A DNA stretch of 64,000 bases from contig NC_092803.1 in assembly GCF_040954645.1 (NCBI RefSeq), positions 83,528,917 through 83,592,916 of the forward strand, written 5' to 3'. Of the stretch, positions 1-12,047 are shown piece after piece; within the stretch, counting starts at the first letter, position 1, and each line of letters starts with the position of its first letter. The notes under the pieces are model-generated. The model saw only the letters and a list, made by a program, of their open reading frames with translations. It made no database searches and was not told the DNA's origin. Source of the DNA: Diabrotica undecimpunctata. Its lineage: Eukaryota > Arthropoda > Insecta > Coleoptera > Chrysomelidae. A program made the translations under genes and the position numbers.

Positions 1-735
1 TGGAATAATATCAGAACAGCAGTACTGACAGAAGCAGAGTCCACCTGGGAAACAAGAAAAAGGCGAGAAGAAGAGCATGGTTTGATAACGAGTGCAGACA
101 AGCAATAGGGGAAAGAAATGAAGCACACAAAATGTATATAACAAGAAGAATACGGGAAAGATTAACATCATTTGAAGTCGTTAGACGGAAAGCAGACAAG
201 ATATGTAGAAATAAAAAAAGAGCCTATAAAAATGGACAAATAGAAAAAAACCGAAGAAAATTTCAAAAACAACGAAATTAGAGGGGCTTACGAATACCTA
301 AACAAGATAAAAAGTGGGTATAAATCTCAAACAAGTCTATGTAAAGTTGAAAGTGGGCAAATAATCAGTGACCAACAGAAAGTCACAGAAACCTGGAAGC
401 ATTATTTTCAGACCCTACTTGGTACACAAGTAGACATGGAAGATGAAATACCAGCAGAATTGTATAAGGTAGGTGGCCACCACCTAGCAAGTCAGATTCA
501 CGCGTTCATCAAAAACATGGCAAGAAATAAAATACTCGAAGACTGGAAGAAAAGTATAGTATGCCCGATCTATAAAAAAGGAGACAAACTCCAGTGCCAA
601 AACTACCGTAAAATTTCTCTACTATGTACAGCATATAAAGTCCTCACGTATATTATAAACCAGCGGCTCTAACCACTAGCAGAAAATATTATTGGAGAGT
701 ATCAGACGGGATTCCGACGGGGAAGATCGACACTG
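1..735 (+). pseudogene. Non-LTR retrotransposon, 5' part (endonuclease-RT linker and RT start), split by Gypsy-A
   Basis: The plus strand encodes, with frame breaks, the linker between an endonuclease and a reverse transcriptase, with a WFDNEC motif near 90. From about 436 it encodes the RT N-terminal region, with IPAELYK, EDWKKSIVCPIYKKGDK and NYRKISLL motifs. This is the usual arrangement of insect APE-type non-LTR elements. The endonuclease itself lies left of the window. Coding stops at 735, where Gypsy-A is inserted, and resumes at 12052 with the next RT residues (GRSTL, then DQIF), so the two pieces were one element. Small indels and an in-frame stop at 670-672 show it was already decayed. 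The clade was not determined. Confidence 0.85.
732..735. repeat. Target-site duplication ACTG, left copy (Gypsy-A)
   Basis: ACTG lies directly before the TGTAAC start of the Gypsy-A 5' LTR and again directly after the 3' LTR at 12048-12051. Joining the flanks across one copy restores the reading of the interrupted non-LTR element. A 4-bp duplication is usual for Ty3/gypsy integrases. Confidence 0.93.
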
Positions 736-2442
736 TGTAACGATAAGATTACGTTATCGTTACTGAGAAATTTAAAATAACTTAATTCTGCCTGTAAGGT
801 ATGCAACCAACTATACATGTAATCGTATTATCAATTGTTTATCAATTGGTCAAACTGCTTACCGCCGCTTCCGCTTAACTTGGAACTGACGGAAGCCGAC
901 GATTTTAAAAGTGGAAGAGCTGACTTTATATCCAACCTTCGAACGGGTCAGAAGAGTGATCTTTCAACGACCAACGCCACATGGCTCAAGTTATCACAAA
1001 AGAAATTTAAGTTATTCAGAGGTGATATTAAGTTAAAGAAGGCGTTTTTTTTTTTATATTAGAAGTTTTGGAAAAAGAAGATTTTGGTTCAATTGTTGAA
1101 ATATTGTTGCGTTGGTCGTTGGAGGAAGAAAGAATATAAAGTCAATACAATAAACATTATTTTGGATTTGGGGTAATAGCTTCCAGTTGAGTTTAGTTTG
1201 GAGTTTTTTTTTTTGGTTTTTCCCGAATATTGGAATAGCGATTCAGTTTGGTGCTAGAACAGTGGGCTTACAGCTTTCACCCGAACGAGTCCCGACGGCG
1301 TAAGGCGTCCGGAAGAAGAACCTTCTCGGCTTGAGAGTAGACAGGTTTTTTTTTACTGTTTGGTAATATCGTAAAAATAAGTTACTTAAATATTGTTTAA
1401 AATTTAGTGAGTGAACGAACCAAAACTTAAAAATAATCCTAGTCAATTTTCATAAATCATATTTGCGTATCATTATATATCTTACATTCAATTTTTTTCT
1501 TAACATCATTTGCTTATTTTTTTTTGTGTCATTAAATATTTTAAATATATATATGTATTAGTAATAACAGGGTAGGGGTGGATTTTAATACACTTTGTAA
1601 GGTCATTTGTGCACAAAGGTCCATTTTGTATTTTTACAGCCCTACTGGTAACGTCACTGATTTATCTTGGATCTGTTCCTTTCTGAACAGACCAATTGAA
1701 ATATATTTACAGGTTATCTGATTGGAATCAACTTAGAAATTGTCGAACTGATACATTGTGTTAAATATAGGGAAGGGTAATAATTGTTTTAATATATAAA
1801 TAGGTTGGTTGTAGTAAATTTTGTTTTAATTAATGAATAAAACTTCATAATAAAAGTTCCTACTTTTCTAGCATATTAGAGGGTGTAAATATATTGTAAA
1901 TAGGGATCAATAGGTTTTTTGTATGATAGGGTATTTAAGTTAAATTGTATATTACGGTTTACAGGTTTTTCTATTTTATTATTATTAAATTGGGTTATAA
2001 GTAATAATCTGTTTTATTAAACAACCTTTTTTTTATAAAGTATATCTAGTTACAGAAAACATAGTTAGCAGCAGCAATAAAGTCACTAGGTGAAGTGTTT
2101 GTTAGACTAAGAGTCCAGTAAACATCTTCCCTGGCGCCCAAATCATTCTTCTCTCATATATTCCTGTTGTCAGTACTTACCCTTAGTTCGTTTTGGTTAT
2201 TCTTATATTTCCTTAGTTAATATACATCTTGTCTATTCTTTACTGTTTTCTCAGGGCATGCAAATAGGCCTAACCCTACCTTGAGTATCAACTGGCCAGT
2301 CTCAAGCATACCCAGCTAGCCTAACTGCATTCAGTTTCAACTCTTATTTTAATTTAGTTTCAAACTTATCTTCACACTACTCTACAGATCTTATAACATC
2401 AGGGACATAGTCCCAAGGGATCTGCCTGTTACATTTGTTACA
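736..2442 (+). repeat. Gypsy-A 5' LTR
   Basis: It begins TGTAACGATAAG and ends TTTGTTACA, and matches 10354-12047 nearly base for base. Differences noticed: C/G at 996, A/G at 1295, an expanded T/G tract around 1206-1224, and one T fewer in the T-run near 2028. An AATAAA motif lies near 1834. A 75-codon open frame inside the LTR (835-1062) occurs in both LTRs; it starts at a non-ATG codon and is not considered a gene. Confidence 0.95.
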
Positions 2443-2443
2443 G

Positions 2444-2461
2444 TGGCGTAGTCCAACGTGG
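2444..2461 (+). other. Candidate primer binding site of Gypsy-A
   Basis: One base after the LTR the sequence begins TGG and continues GCGTAGTCCAACGTGG. This is the expected position for pairing with a tRNA 3' CCA end. The priming tRNA was not identified. Confidence 0.5.
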
Positions 2462-3050
2462 AGCCCAGATTTTCAGTAAGATAGTATTCCTTAATTCATT
2501 TGTCTCTTTTTTAAACTGTTTCTAGTTTGTTTGTCTATTTTTGCATATTTTATAGTTATTTAGATCCAGTGTTCTTTGCTACAGTATCTCAGAAATATTG
2601 AATAGTGTCTTATATTGCTGTGTTGGTGGTTTTGTTAACTTTAAATTAATAACTAATTGTAAACCTTCATTTAGTATAATATTTTTCATAATTATATTGG
2701 TTTGACATTTCTGGTTTGATCGGGTTAGTGATACCTGTACATTTGTTGAGAAATATTGAATAATTTATTGTATTACTATTTACATTGTTATTTGCCAATA
2801 GTGGTTTTGTTTAGGTGCGATCACACTATATAATATATATTTTTTTTTTTTTTGGTCAATTATTGCATACTATATATAAAAATAAGTTCAATTTACTTAT
2901 TGTCATTTGATCTCTCAAACCAACTTTAAATTATTTTAAATATATTTATATTTAAAGGTATAGGTACACCTTTATTAATTACATTTGGTTAAACACATTG
3001 TTGATTTTGGTTTGTTGGTGATATTTTTTTTTTTTTTCCTCTCTTTCATC

Positions 3051-4463
3051 ATGTGTACCTTTAAGGCTGAGCATTTATTAGTTAAGGAAGTGGATTATGA
3101 GCTGAGGATAAGGGGAATTCCCTTTGAAGAGTCTACCAAGGTTGAGAAAAAACACCAATTATTGCGCGGTGCCTTGAAACAAGAGCAAGGAAATAGGAGC
3201 TTTCGACAAATTTCTTCTGTAGATATTCCTTTTCTGGAACAACAACAGGAGATAAACCAGACGTTGGAGGACCTGGCTCAGAGGATATCCGATTTTAGAG
3301 GGACTGTCCATGATAGCATGTATTCCAGGTTAATTTCTCGTCTTACTCATATCTCTGGTCGTGCACATTTACTATCTTGCTCAGATGAGGAGCAACAAAT
3401 TTTCAAGCGCTCTATTTCCATTAGAATTCTTAGTTTAGAAGGTGAACTTGATTCGCGAGTAAATCCGGCAGCCACTTCCACTCCTATCTCTTCTGTTCAT
3501 GCAGCTAATTCGTTTTCACACCCTAAACCAATTCAGGTACATAAGTGGGGAATTTTGTTTTCTGGTCAAGGTCATCATGATGAAGTCATTACCTTTTTGG
3601 AGAGAGTGGAATGTCTTCGTATTTCAAGAGGTGTGAGTGAGGATGATCTTTTTGCAGCTTCTGCTGAATTATTTACAGGTCCTGCGTTTACTTGGTTTAT
3701 GAACAACCGTCATAGCTTTTCCACTTGGTCTGAGTTGGCTCAGAAATTAAAATCTGATTTTCTGCCTTATTCTTTCCAAGATGATCTCCTAGACGAAATC
3801 AAAAACCGTAAACAAAAGCCAAACGAACCTGTCACTATGTTTATTAACACCATTTTGGGCATGTGTAGTCGACTTGAGACTCCTCTATCCGACTTTGCCA
3901 AAATAAAGATCATTCTTAAGTGTCTGTTGCCTTTTTACCATCAGCAATTAGCTTTAATGGACATTCAGAGTATCGAGGATATCACGGAGAAGTGTAAACG
4001 CTTAGAGGAAACTCTATCTTGGTCTTCTTCTTCTGCAAGGACGTCTCGACCTACTTCTGGTCCTTCATTTAACTTAAGTTTCTCTAGAAATCGTTCTTGG
4101 CAACCCAAAACTCATACACAGAATGTGTCTGTGGTGAATTCGTCTTTGACTTGTTGGAATTGTCGTGAGCCTGGCCATGCATTTTATGAGTGCGTGACAC
4201 CTCGTACACGTGTTTTCTGTCACGGTTGTGGTAGAGACAATACACTCAAACGTAACTGTTTTAAGTGTTCGGGAAACGAGCGGACAGAGGCTCGTCCCCT
4301 GAGCGTTCCTCAGTCTACAACCCCATCAGGGACTACAAACACAACAGTAAACGAAACCACAGGTCCAATACTCCCCAGCACTTCGAAATCACCCACTCAA
4401 GAAAAGAAAAACACTCACCAACCAAAGCACAACAAACAAAAACCAAAGCAAGCAAAAAAGTAA
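3051..4463 (+). CDS. gag: Gypsy-A Gag polyprotein
   Basis: About 470 residues from the ATG at 3051; the frame is open upstream but has no earlier ATG that fits. Gag forms the virus-like particle and binds the element's RNA. The middle (about residues 160-330) resembles the retrotransposon capsid domain, with a WGILFSG start and FTWF and TMFINTILGM segments. The C-terminal third has one clear zinc knuckle, C-x2-C-x4-H-x4-C (CWNCREPGHAFYEC), and a second cysteine-rich stretch (CHGCGRDNTLKRNC) that lacks the canonical histidine. A lysine/threonine-rich tail follows. The stop at 4461 is immediately preceded by a slippery heptamer that places pol in the -1 frame. Confidence 0.88.
   Translation: MCTFKAEHLLVKEVDYELRIRGIPFEESTKVEKKHQLLRGALKQEQGNRSFRQISSVDIPFLEQQQEINQTLEDLAQRISDFRGTVHDSMYSRLISRLTHISGRAHLLSCSDEEQQIFKRSISIRILSLEGELDSRVNPAATSTPISSVHAANSFSHPKPIQVHKWGILFSGQGHHDEVITFLERVECLRISRGVSEDDLFAASAELFTGPAFTWFMNNRHSFSTWSELAQKLKSDFLPYSFQDDLLDEIKNRKQKPNEPVTMFINTILGMCSRLETPLSDFAKIKIILKCLLPFYHQQLALMDIQSIEDITEKCKRLEETLSWSSSSARTSRPTSGPSFNLSFSRNRSWQPKTHTQNVSVVNSSLTCWNCREPGHAFYECVTPRTRVFCHGCGRDNTLKRNCFKCSGNERTEARPLSVPQSTTPSGTTNTTVNETTGPILPSTSKSPTQEKKNTHQPKHNKQKPKQAKK
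4454..4460 (+). promoter_or_regulatory. Programmed -1 ribosomal frameshift heptamer (A AAA AAG)
   Basis: In the gag frame the last codons before the stop read gcA AAA AAG TAA, which fits the X XXY YYZ rule. Slipping back one base leads into the pol frame, which is open there (reading KK then VTVN). Five bases downstream, 4466-4472 can pair with 4480-4486 (one mismatch, 7-base loop) as a modest hairpin. The heptamer and frame are seen in the sequence; use of the site is inferred. Confidence 0.75.
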
Positions 4464-7400
4464 CTGTCAACCACACTGCGGTTAACTCGAGCTGTTTGCT
4501 TGACCTTAGATTATCTCCACCAGTCGTAAGTCATAATTTTAGTAATGAACATAATCAGCACAGGGAAACAGTTCCATTTTCTACACCAGTTTGTAAATTT
4601 GTTGGCAATGATAATATGTCTAAGTTAGTACCATTTTATAAGTTGGATGGCCAATATAATATTTTAGATTTTGATATTAATTCTTTATTAGTCAGAAAAC
4701 ATAATGATAACCGACCTTATCTTGAAATTAAGATATTAGGACATTCTTGTTTGGCTCTATTAGATAGTGGCTCTAACATTTCTTTAATAGGTTCCTATTC
4801 ATTACAATTGTTAGAAAACACTAATATTAATATTATACCTATTTCTTCCCTGCAAGTCTCTACTGCAGATGGTACCATTCAGTCGATCACAGGTAAATTT
4901 GAAACTGAAATTTTAGTTGCAAATATTCGCAAAACTATTACCTTTTATATTATACCTTCCGTGCAAAATTCTATAATTCTTGGCATGGATTTTTTAAATG
5001 CATTTAATAGCACATTAAATTGTTCGGACTTTTCGTTCTCTATTTCTTCCTTTAATTTATCAACTGTAAGTGTTATTCGTGAATTTTCTAATTTGTCTGG
5101 AATGGAACAAAAACAGTTAGAGGATATTATCTCTAAATTTTCATCTATTTCGTCTAAAGATAAATTAGGCCGTACACATTTAATGTCTCATACTATTGAA
5201 GTGAAAACTTCAACTCCTTTCAGACAGTATCAATATCCCATACCTCAAGCATGGCAAGCAGATTTAGGTAAAGAAATCGATTCAATGCTCTCCTTAAACA
5301 TTATCGAACCTTCTACCTCTTCATATTGTAGTCCTCTGTGGCTTACAAAGAAGAAGGATGGATCATTCAGAATTTGTTTTGATGGTCGTAAATTAAACAG
5401 TATCACATCGAATAGGGACGCTTATCCTATCCCTCGAATAGATGTTATATTAAGCAAACTCCAGAATGCGAAATACATCTCTTCCATTGACTTATCCAAG
5501 GCCTTCTTACAAATTCCTTTGAGTGAAGAGAGTAAGAAATATACTGCTTTCGCTGTTAGTGGTAAAGGATTATTTCAATTTGTCACGATGCCTTTTGGTC
5601 TAGTTTCAGCTCCTCAGACGATGTGTCGTTTAATGGACTTAGTTATTGGTCCACAACTTGAACCATTTGTATTTTATTATTTAGATGATATTTTAGTTGT
5701 TACTCCTGATTTTACTTCGCATATTGAAATATTAGAGAAGTTATTTTCACGCCTTAAAGAGGCTAATCTCACTGTCAACTTGGATAAATGTAATTTTTGT
5801 CGTCCTAATCTCAAATTCCTGGGATATGTTGTTGATAGTCAAGGTTTGAGGACAGATCCTGACAAGGTAACCGCTATCAAGGACTTCCCCATACCTAAAA
5901 CAACTACTCAGTTACGTAGGATCTTGTGGGGTACTATCGAAGGTTTGTACGTTCTTATTCCACTTTATTATCACCTCTTACTGACCTCCTTAAGAATAGG
6001 AAAAAGGGTCAGACTATTACCTGGAATCCTGAGGCTGATGATGCTTTTCATCGTATTAAAGAAGCTCTTACCAGTGCTCCTGTCATGACTTCTCCTGATT
6101 TCAGGGAACACTTTTACCTCATGACAGATTGTTCTAATACTGCTTCAGGTGGTGTCCTCTTTCAGATGAAAGATGGTTCTGAGCACCCCATAGCGTACAC
6201 TAGTAAGAAGCTCAATAAGGCCCAGAAAAATTACTCCACTACTGAGCGGGAACTCCTTGCTATAATTCATGGCTTGGAGGCCTTCAGGTATTATTTAGAA
6301 GGTCGTAAGTGTACTTTGATCACTGACCATAGTTCGTTGTTGTGGATGCATTCTATGCGTAACCCGTCCCAACGGTTGTCCCGCTGGATTTGTAAGTTAT
6401 CAGCGTTTGACTATAACATTGTCCACCGTAAGGCAAATGGTGTTGTAGTAGCTGATGCTTTGTCTCGAACATTTGATGTCAATCTTCTTGACGTATCCAC
6501 TTTAGTTCCGGATGCGTGGTACCATAAAATGTTGGAGAATGTTACTCAGAATCCTGGTCAGTACCCTGATTTTAAAGTGGAACATAATATCCTTTATAAA
6601 CATGTTGTTAGTCCAATTGAAGCCTTGACTAATATGTCGGATTGGAAAATTGTCGTCCCAACCGCAAATAGGGATGAAATTCTTCGTACTTTTCATGATA
6701 ATGTGACATCTGGTCACTTTGGTTCCTTTAAAACATTTAGTAGGATAGCGGAGCTATATTATTGGCCTGGTATGCGCAACTGTATTAAGAAATATATTTC
6801 TAGATGCAAAGTTTGCGCTACATGCAAGCCAAGTAATAAGCCACAAGCTGGATTAATGGGTTCTTTTAGGAACATTGACTTCCCATGGCAGATGGTATCT
6901 ATGGATTTAATTGGACCATACCCTCGTAGTTATAAGGGCAATACCTATTGTTTGGTGGTCGTGGATTACTTCACTAAATTTCCATTAGTTTTTCCTCTTC
7001 GTAATGCCACAGTTCCTGCCATTGTGAAATATTTGGAGGAGCAAGTCTTTTTGTTATTTGGTGTTCCCCAAATTGTCTCTTGTGACAATGGTCCTCAATT
7101 TGTAGCTAAGGCTTTTAAAGACCTTCTAACTAAATACAAAGTTCAGAAGATCTTTTATAACGCTGCGTACCATCCGCAAGCTAATCATAGTGAGCGTGTA
7201 AACCGCAGTATTGTTACAGCCCTAAGATCATATACATACCAAGACCACAGAGCTTGGGATCAATATATTCACTCCATAGCTCAAGCCATAAGAACTTCTG
7301 TCCATGAAGTTACGCAGTGTTCCCCAGCTTATTTAAATTTTGGTCGAAATGTTGCCTTATCTGGTGATTATTTTGGTTTAGTTTCAGGAAATTCCACAAA

Positions 7401-7782
7401 TCTACCTCAAATATCAGATAAACTTCATCGTTTAGATGATATACAGACTCTACCTCCAATATTTGCAGACATCAGGAAGAAATTAAAAACTTCTTACCTT
7501 AAGTCACAGGGTCAGTATAACTTGAGGAAAAGAGATTTGCGATTCTTTGTTGGTGATCGGGTATTAAAACGTAATTTTGTTAAGTCTAGTAAAGGTGATG
7601 CTGTTTCTGCCAAATTTTGTCAAAAATACGTCCCATGTATTGTCAGTAAAGTAATATCTCCTTTAATATATGAATTGAAAGATAGTTTGTCCAACAAACG
7701 TCTTGGTCGATTTCATATAAAGGACTTATTACCAGATAACACTGTCAATGACTTAGACTCTTCATCGTCAGAAGAAGATTAA
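4457..7782 (+). pseudogene. pol: Gypsy-A Pol (protease, RT, RNase H, integrase) with one frame break
   Basis: Pol is read by -1 frameshift from gag. First part, to about 5925: aspartic protease with LLDSGSN (near 4757), then RT with LDLSKAF-type motif A (IDLSKAF) and the catalytic FYYLDDILVV near 5677. Second part, 5926-7782, in another frame: RNase H (LMTDCSN, TERELLAI, ITDHSSL), the integrase HHCC zinc finger (H, H, then CKVCATC), and the D,D-35-E core (MDLIGPYP, DNGPQF, HPQANHSERVN). The break at about 5925 lies in the conserved stretch before GYYRRF. Two expected residues are also missing there, so a small deletion of 3n+1 bases is likely. All catalytic residues looked for are present on either side. 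Confidence 0.9.
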
Positions 7783-10340
7783 CCTGACAGGATTGATTAG
7801 GTTAATTCCTCTTTCTAAATTTTGGTAATACTTGATTTTTTAATGAATAGGTAAATGATTGGATTTTGATTTTAGTCACCAGATAGACAATATGGTTTAT
7901 CTATTATATAATAGTTTTAGCTTCCCATACTAAATTTAGCTTTGTTGTTATTAGTTATAATATTGAAGTAGGTACAGCAAATTTTTTTTTGGTAAATCAA
8001 ACTGGTGTAGAACTGTCAACTCTTCGTACCTTATTATGTTTATATGTGTCATTGCTATATATTGGTATACATAAATACATGTATATGTTTAGATTTTGTT
8101 TATTTGATCCTGAGGTTGTTTTTGGTAGTTCCTACAGGAAAATTATTAAAATACTTAGTAATATTCTTTGATACATTAGTTACCATTTGGTCTAAAGAAG
8201 TTATCGCGTAATTTGTTTTAGATAATACAATTTTAGTATACAGTGTGATTCCTAAGTTAGACTTCATTCGTTAAAAATTCAATGAAGTTAGTTGAGATAA
8301 AAGTTACGCCGAATTATTATGTAACCTTTTGTTATTTTTTTTTTGTATCTAACATTTCTTATGAAATTGGTTTGCCTCGCATGGCTATGCAAATACGTGG
8401 GTTCGAAACTTGTGTTACTATCAATAGTGTGCACCCGATAGGAAGCAGATTTCATGGCTCACAATTGCCTGGTTATATATATCAGACCTTAATCAATTTA
8501 AATGCTGAATCTCTATGATAGAATGTTTAATCATCGTCATCATTATTGAAGGATGTACTAAACATTCTAGTATTCAGAAATATTATTCTGTTGAAACATA
8601 GTCTTAATTTTAATCTCACTTCTATTATACATATATTGTCTACCCTTTTTAGCTTTATTATCTAGTTGTGCTGATACAAATGGTAACCTCTTAGATCTCA
8701 GCCTTATTAGAATATATCTTTTGTATTCAACAATTGAATATTGTGTTTAGCATCAGCTTTCCTGGGAACTCATTTTGTTTTATATGTAATTAGGAGTCAG
8801 GATCAATGTTCTGTTATATAGATACAAGTAACTAGTGAACATACCCTAATCTGCAGTTTCTTAAGAAATTGACTTCCTTGTTCTCTAGTACTTCTTTGAT
8901 TGAATATTTATAAGAGTTATCCATTTATGATGTCTTGAGGTATTGTATTAGCGATGATTTAGTGATATTTGGTTGCCTTTTTCTGGCTATTCTTATAAAT
9001 CCGTTGTAGCTACAGCTATAGTTAGAGAATTCCAGAATTAGTTAACTCCATTTCGTTATGTCAGTTCTTTAATTTGGTACACTTTCTTCCTGTTGTATTA
9101 CTCTTATATGTGAAACTCAACGGTTCATCTATTAGTTCATATATTACTAATATTTGTGTTGGAATACCTTACTAAAATAAGTTTGTCATTCTTGTGTAGA
9201 TCTTATCTTGAATCTGATGCATAACAGATGATGAGCTTAATTTGGGGTGTAATCCATCGTAGGTTGTGGAACTTGATAGGGATACAATGTGGTCTGGAAT
9301 TTGGTAACCTTCAATGACACGAAAGGGAGTCCTAGGAAGATGATTTGGGATTCTTCCGGATGTTCGGCCTAGTCAGGTTGAGTCGTTAGTAGATTCTTGA
9401 TTATGTTGTATACTGACTAAGTATCCCTTATTATACCTATCTACTCATGACTGGAATCAGATCAATTCACATATGCTGCAGACACTTAGTCTGTTATTTC
9501 GTTCCAATGGTTCAGTTTCATGGTATCAAATATTTAGCATCTATAGAGTATAATGATTATTAGGTTGTGGTGATGACCCATGAATTTGCCTGATTGTTTC
9601 ACATTGGATATGCCAATATAAATCTGTTGTCCATTGTCGGATCAATTTAGGATAAAATGCATGCTACGATCATTTTTCCTCAGTAACTCTTATATCTAGT
9701 GTGGTTTTATATTACGGTCCATATTTTGGTTTATTGCGAATTGGTTACGAAATCTACTGATTGCTTCACCTTGGATATGCTCTAAAATAAATCTGATGTC
9801 CTTGGATGGATCAATTTTGTATCGTTCATCCCATTCGTCAATTATTTTGAAGATTTGTATTTTTATTAGTTATTTAGTATAAGGTTTTAATAAACATACT
9901 ATAACTTGTGGGCATGAGTGCTTGTGTCATATTTAGTATATTGTATATTAGAACTACCCCTCTTGCATGACTCATAATCTGTGGTTAAGTATAATCGGTC
10001 GAGTTAAATGCAAATGTGTGGAAGTTATTTGGTATATTCGGGTATATATTAGCAAGTTTTGTATTCATGTATATGATTGGTTTAGTGTTCTTGTTGACAA
10101 TAATTTGGGGTTTATTTAAATCTACTTAATCAACTTGAACAATTTTGGGTTTTAGAATGTCAGTCACGGATGGAAGATTCTGTGCATTTAATATGTGCTA
10201 GTGTGGTGTCCTGGACACGCTATATTATTGGCTATTTTGTTCACGTCTGTGATGGATCCCACAGTATATGATTGGTCTTGAATATCTATAGTTACACAGA
10301 GAAAAAAAAAATTGTTCTTAGGTCAATTTTTTTTTCTCCA
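7783..10340 (+). other. Gypsy-A 3' non-coding region
   Basis: About 2.5 kb between pol and the polypurine tract. The longest open frames (7989-8171, 8282-8518) are short, lack motifs and are not credited as genes. No envelope-like or transmembrane protein is seen. The region contains an imperfect direct repeat: roughly 9590-9652 and 9757-9819 share CTGATTG, CTTGGATATGC/CATTGGATATGCC, AAATCTG and GGATCAATTT blocks about 167 bp apart. Its role is unknown; it may hold RNA elements for packaging or expression. Confidence 0.6.
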
Positions 10341-10353
10341 AGTAAAGGGGGAA
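10341..10353 (+). other. Polypurine tract of Gypsy-A
   Basis: The purine-rich AGTAAAGGGGGAA (one T) directly abuts the TGTAAC start of the 3' LTR. This is where plus-strand DNA synthesis is primed in LTR elements. Confidence 0.85.
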
Positions 10354-12047
10354 TGTAACGATAAGATTACGTTATCGTTACTGAGAAATTTAAAATAACT
10401 TAATTCTGCCTGTAAGGTATGCAACCAACTATACATGTAATCGTATTATCAATTGTTTATCAATTGGTCAAACTGCTTACCGCCGCTTCCGCTTAACTTG
10501 GAACTGACGGAAGCCGACGATTTTAAAAGTGGAAGAGCTGACTTTATATCCAACCTTCGAACGGGTCAGAAGAGTGATCTTTCAACGACCAACGCCACAT
10601 GGCTCAAGTTATCAGAAAAGAAATTTAAGTTATTCAGAGGTGATATTAAGTTAAAGAAGGCGTTTTTTTTTTTATATTAGAAGTTTTGGAAAAAGAAGAT
10701 TTTGGTTCAATTGTTGAAATATTGTTGCGTTGGTCGTTGGAGGAAGAAAGAATATAAAGTCAATACAATAAACATTATTTTGGATTTGGGGTAATAGCTT
10801 CCAGTTGAGTTTAGTTTGGAGTTTTTTCGAATATTGGAATAGCGATTCAGTTTGGTGCTAGAACAGTGGGCTTACAGCTTTCACCCGAACGAGTCCCGGC
10901 GGCGTAAGGCGTCCGGAAGAAGAACCTTCTCGGCTTGAGAGTAGACAGGTTTTTTTTTACTGTTTGGTAATATCGTAAAAATAAGTTACTTAAATATTGT
11001 TTAAAATTTAGTGAGTGAACGAACCAAAACTTAAAAATAATCCTAGTCAATTTTCATAAATCATATTTGCGTATCATTATATATCTTACATTCAATTTTT
11101 TTCTTAACATCATTTGCTTATTTTTTTTTGTGTCATTAAATATTTTAAATATATATATGTATTAGTAATAACAGGGTAGGGGTGGATTTTAATACACTTT
11201 GTAAGGTCATTTGTGCACAAAGGTCCATTTTGTATTTTTACAGCCCTACTGGTAACGTCACTGATTTATCTTGGATCTGTTCCTTTCTGAACAGACCAAT
11301 TGAAATATATTTACAGGTTATCTGATTGGAATCAACTTAGAAATTGTCGAACTGATACATTGTGTTAAATATAGGGAAGGGTAATAATTGTTTTAATATA
11401 TAAATAGGTTGGTTGTAGTAAATTTTGTTTTAATTAATGAATAAAACTTCATAATAAAAGTTCCTACTTTTCTAGCATATTAGAGGGTGTAAATATATTG
11501 TAAATAGGGATCAATAGGTTTTTTGTATGATAGGGTATTTAAGTTAAATTGTATATTACGGTTTACAGGTTTTTCTATTTTATTATTATTAAATTGGGTT
11601 ATAAGTAATAATCTGTTTTATTAAACAACCTTTTTTTTTATAAAGTATATCTAGTTACAGAAAACATAGTTAGCAGCAGCAATAAAGTCACTAGGTGAAG
11701 TGTTTGTTAGACTAAGAGTCCAGTAAACATCTTCCCTGGCGCCCAAATCATTCTTCTCTCATATATTCCTGTTGTCAGTACTTACCCTTAGTTCGTTTTG
11801 GTTATTCTTATATTTCCTTAGTTAATATACATCTTGTCTATTCTTTACTGTTTTCTCAGGGCATGCAAATAGGCCTAACCCTACCTTGAGTATCAACTGG
11901 CCAGTCTCAAGCATACCCAGCTAGCCTAACTGCATTCAGTTTCAACTCTTATTTTAATTTAGTTTCAAACTTATCTTCACACTACTCTACAGATCTTATA
12001 ACATCAGGGACATAGTCCCAAGGGATCTGCCTGTTACATTTGTTACA
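10354..12047 (+). repeat. Gypsy-A 3' LTR
   Basis: It runs from TGTAACGATAAG to TTTGTTACA, 1694 bp, nearly identical to 736-2442. It is followed by the ACTG target duplication at 12048-12051. Confidence 0.95.

Larger units (their letters stand above)
736..12047 (+). mobile_element. Gypsy-A: complete Ty3/gypsy LTR retrotransposon
   Basis: An 11.3-kb element with two near-identical 1.7-kb LTRs (TG...CA ends), a candidate primer binding site, gag, a pol in the -1 frame (PR-RT-RNase H-IN), a long non-coding 3' region, and a polypurine tract directly before the 3' LTR. It is flanked by a perfect 4-bp duplication and sits inside an older non-LTR element. By eye the LTRs differ by about two substitutions plus homopolymer-length changes, so insertion was recent. 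Pol carries one frame break, so this copy is probably not autonomous. No envelope-like reading frame is present. Confidence 0.95.

Noticed and set aside
835..1062. 75-codon frame repeated at 10453-10680
   Set aside because: It lies within both LTRs of Gypsy-A, starts at a non-ATG codon and has no motif; duplication reflects LTR identity.
1243..1446. Minus-strand 67-codon frame, repeated at 10847-11050
   Set aside because: Also LTR-internal, antisense to the element, and lacking domains.
7989..8518. Envelope or accessory protein of Gypsy-A
   Set aside because: Two short frames without signal peptide, transmembrane segment or motif, separated by stops.
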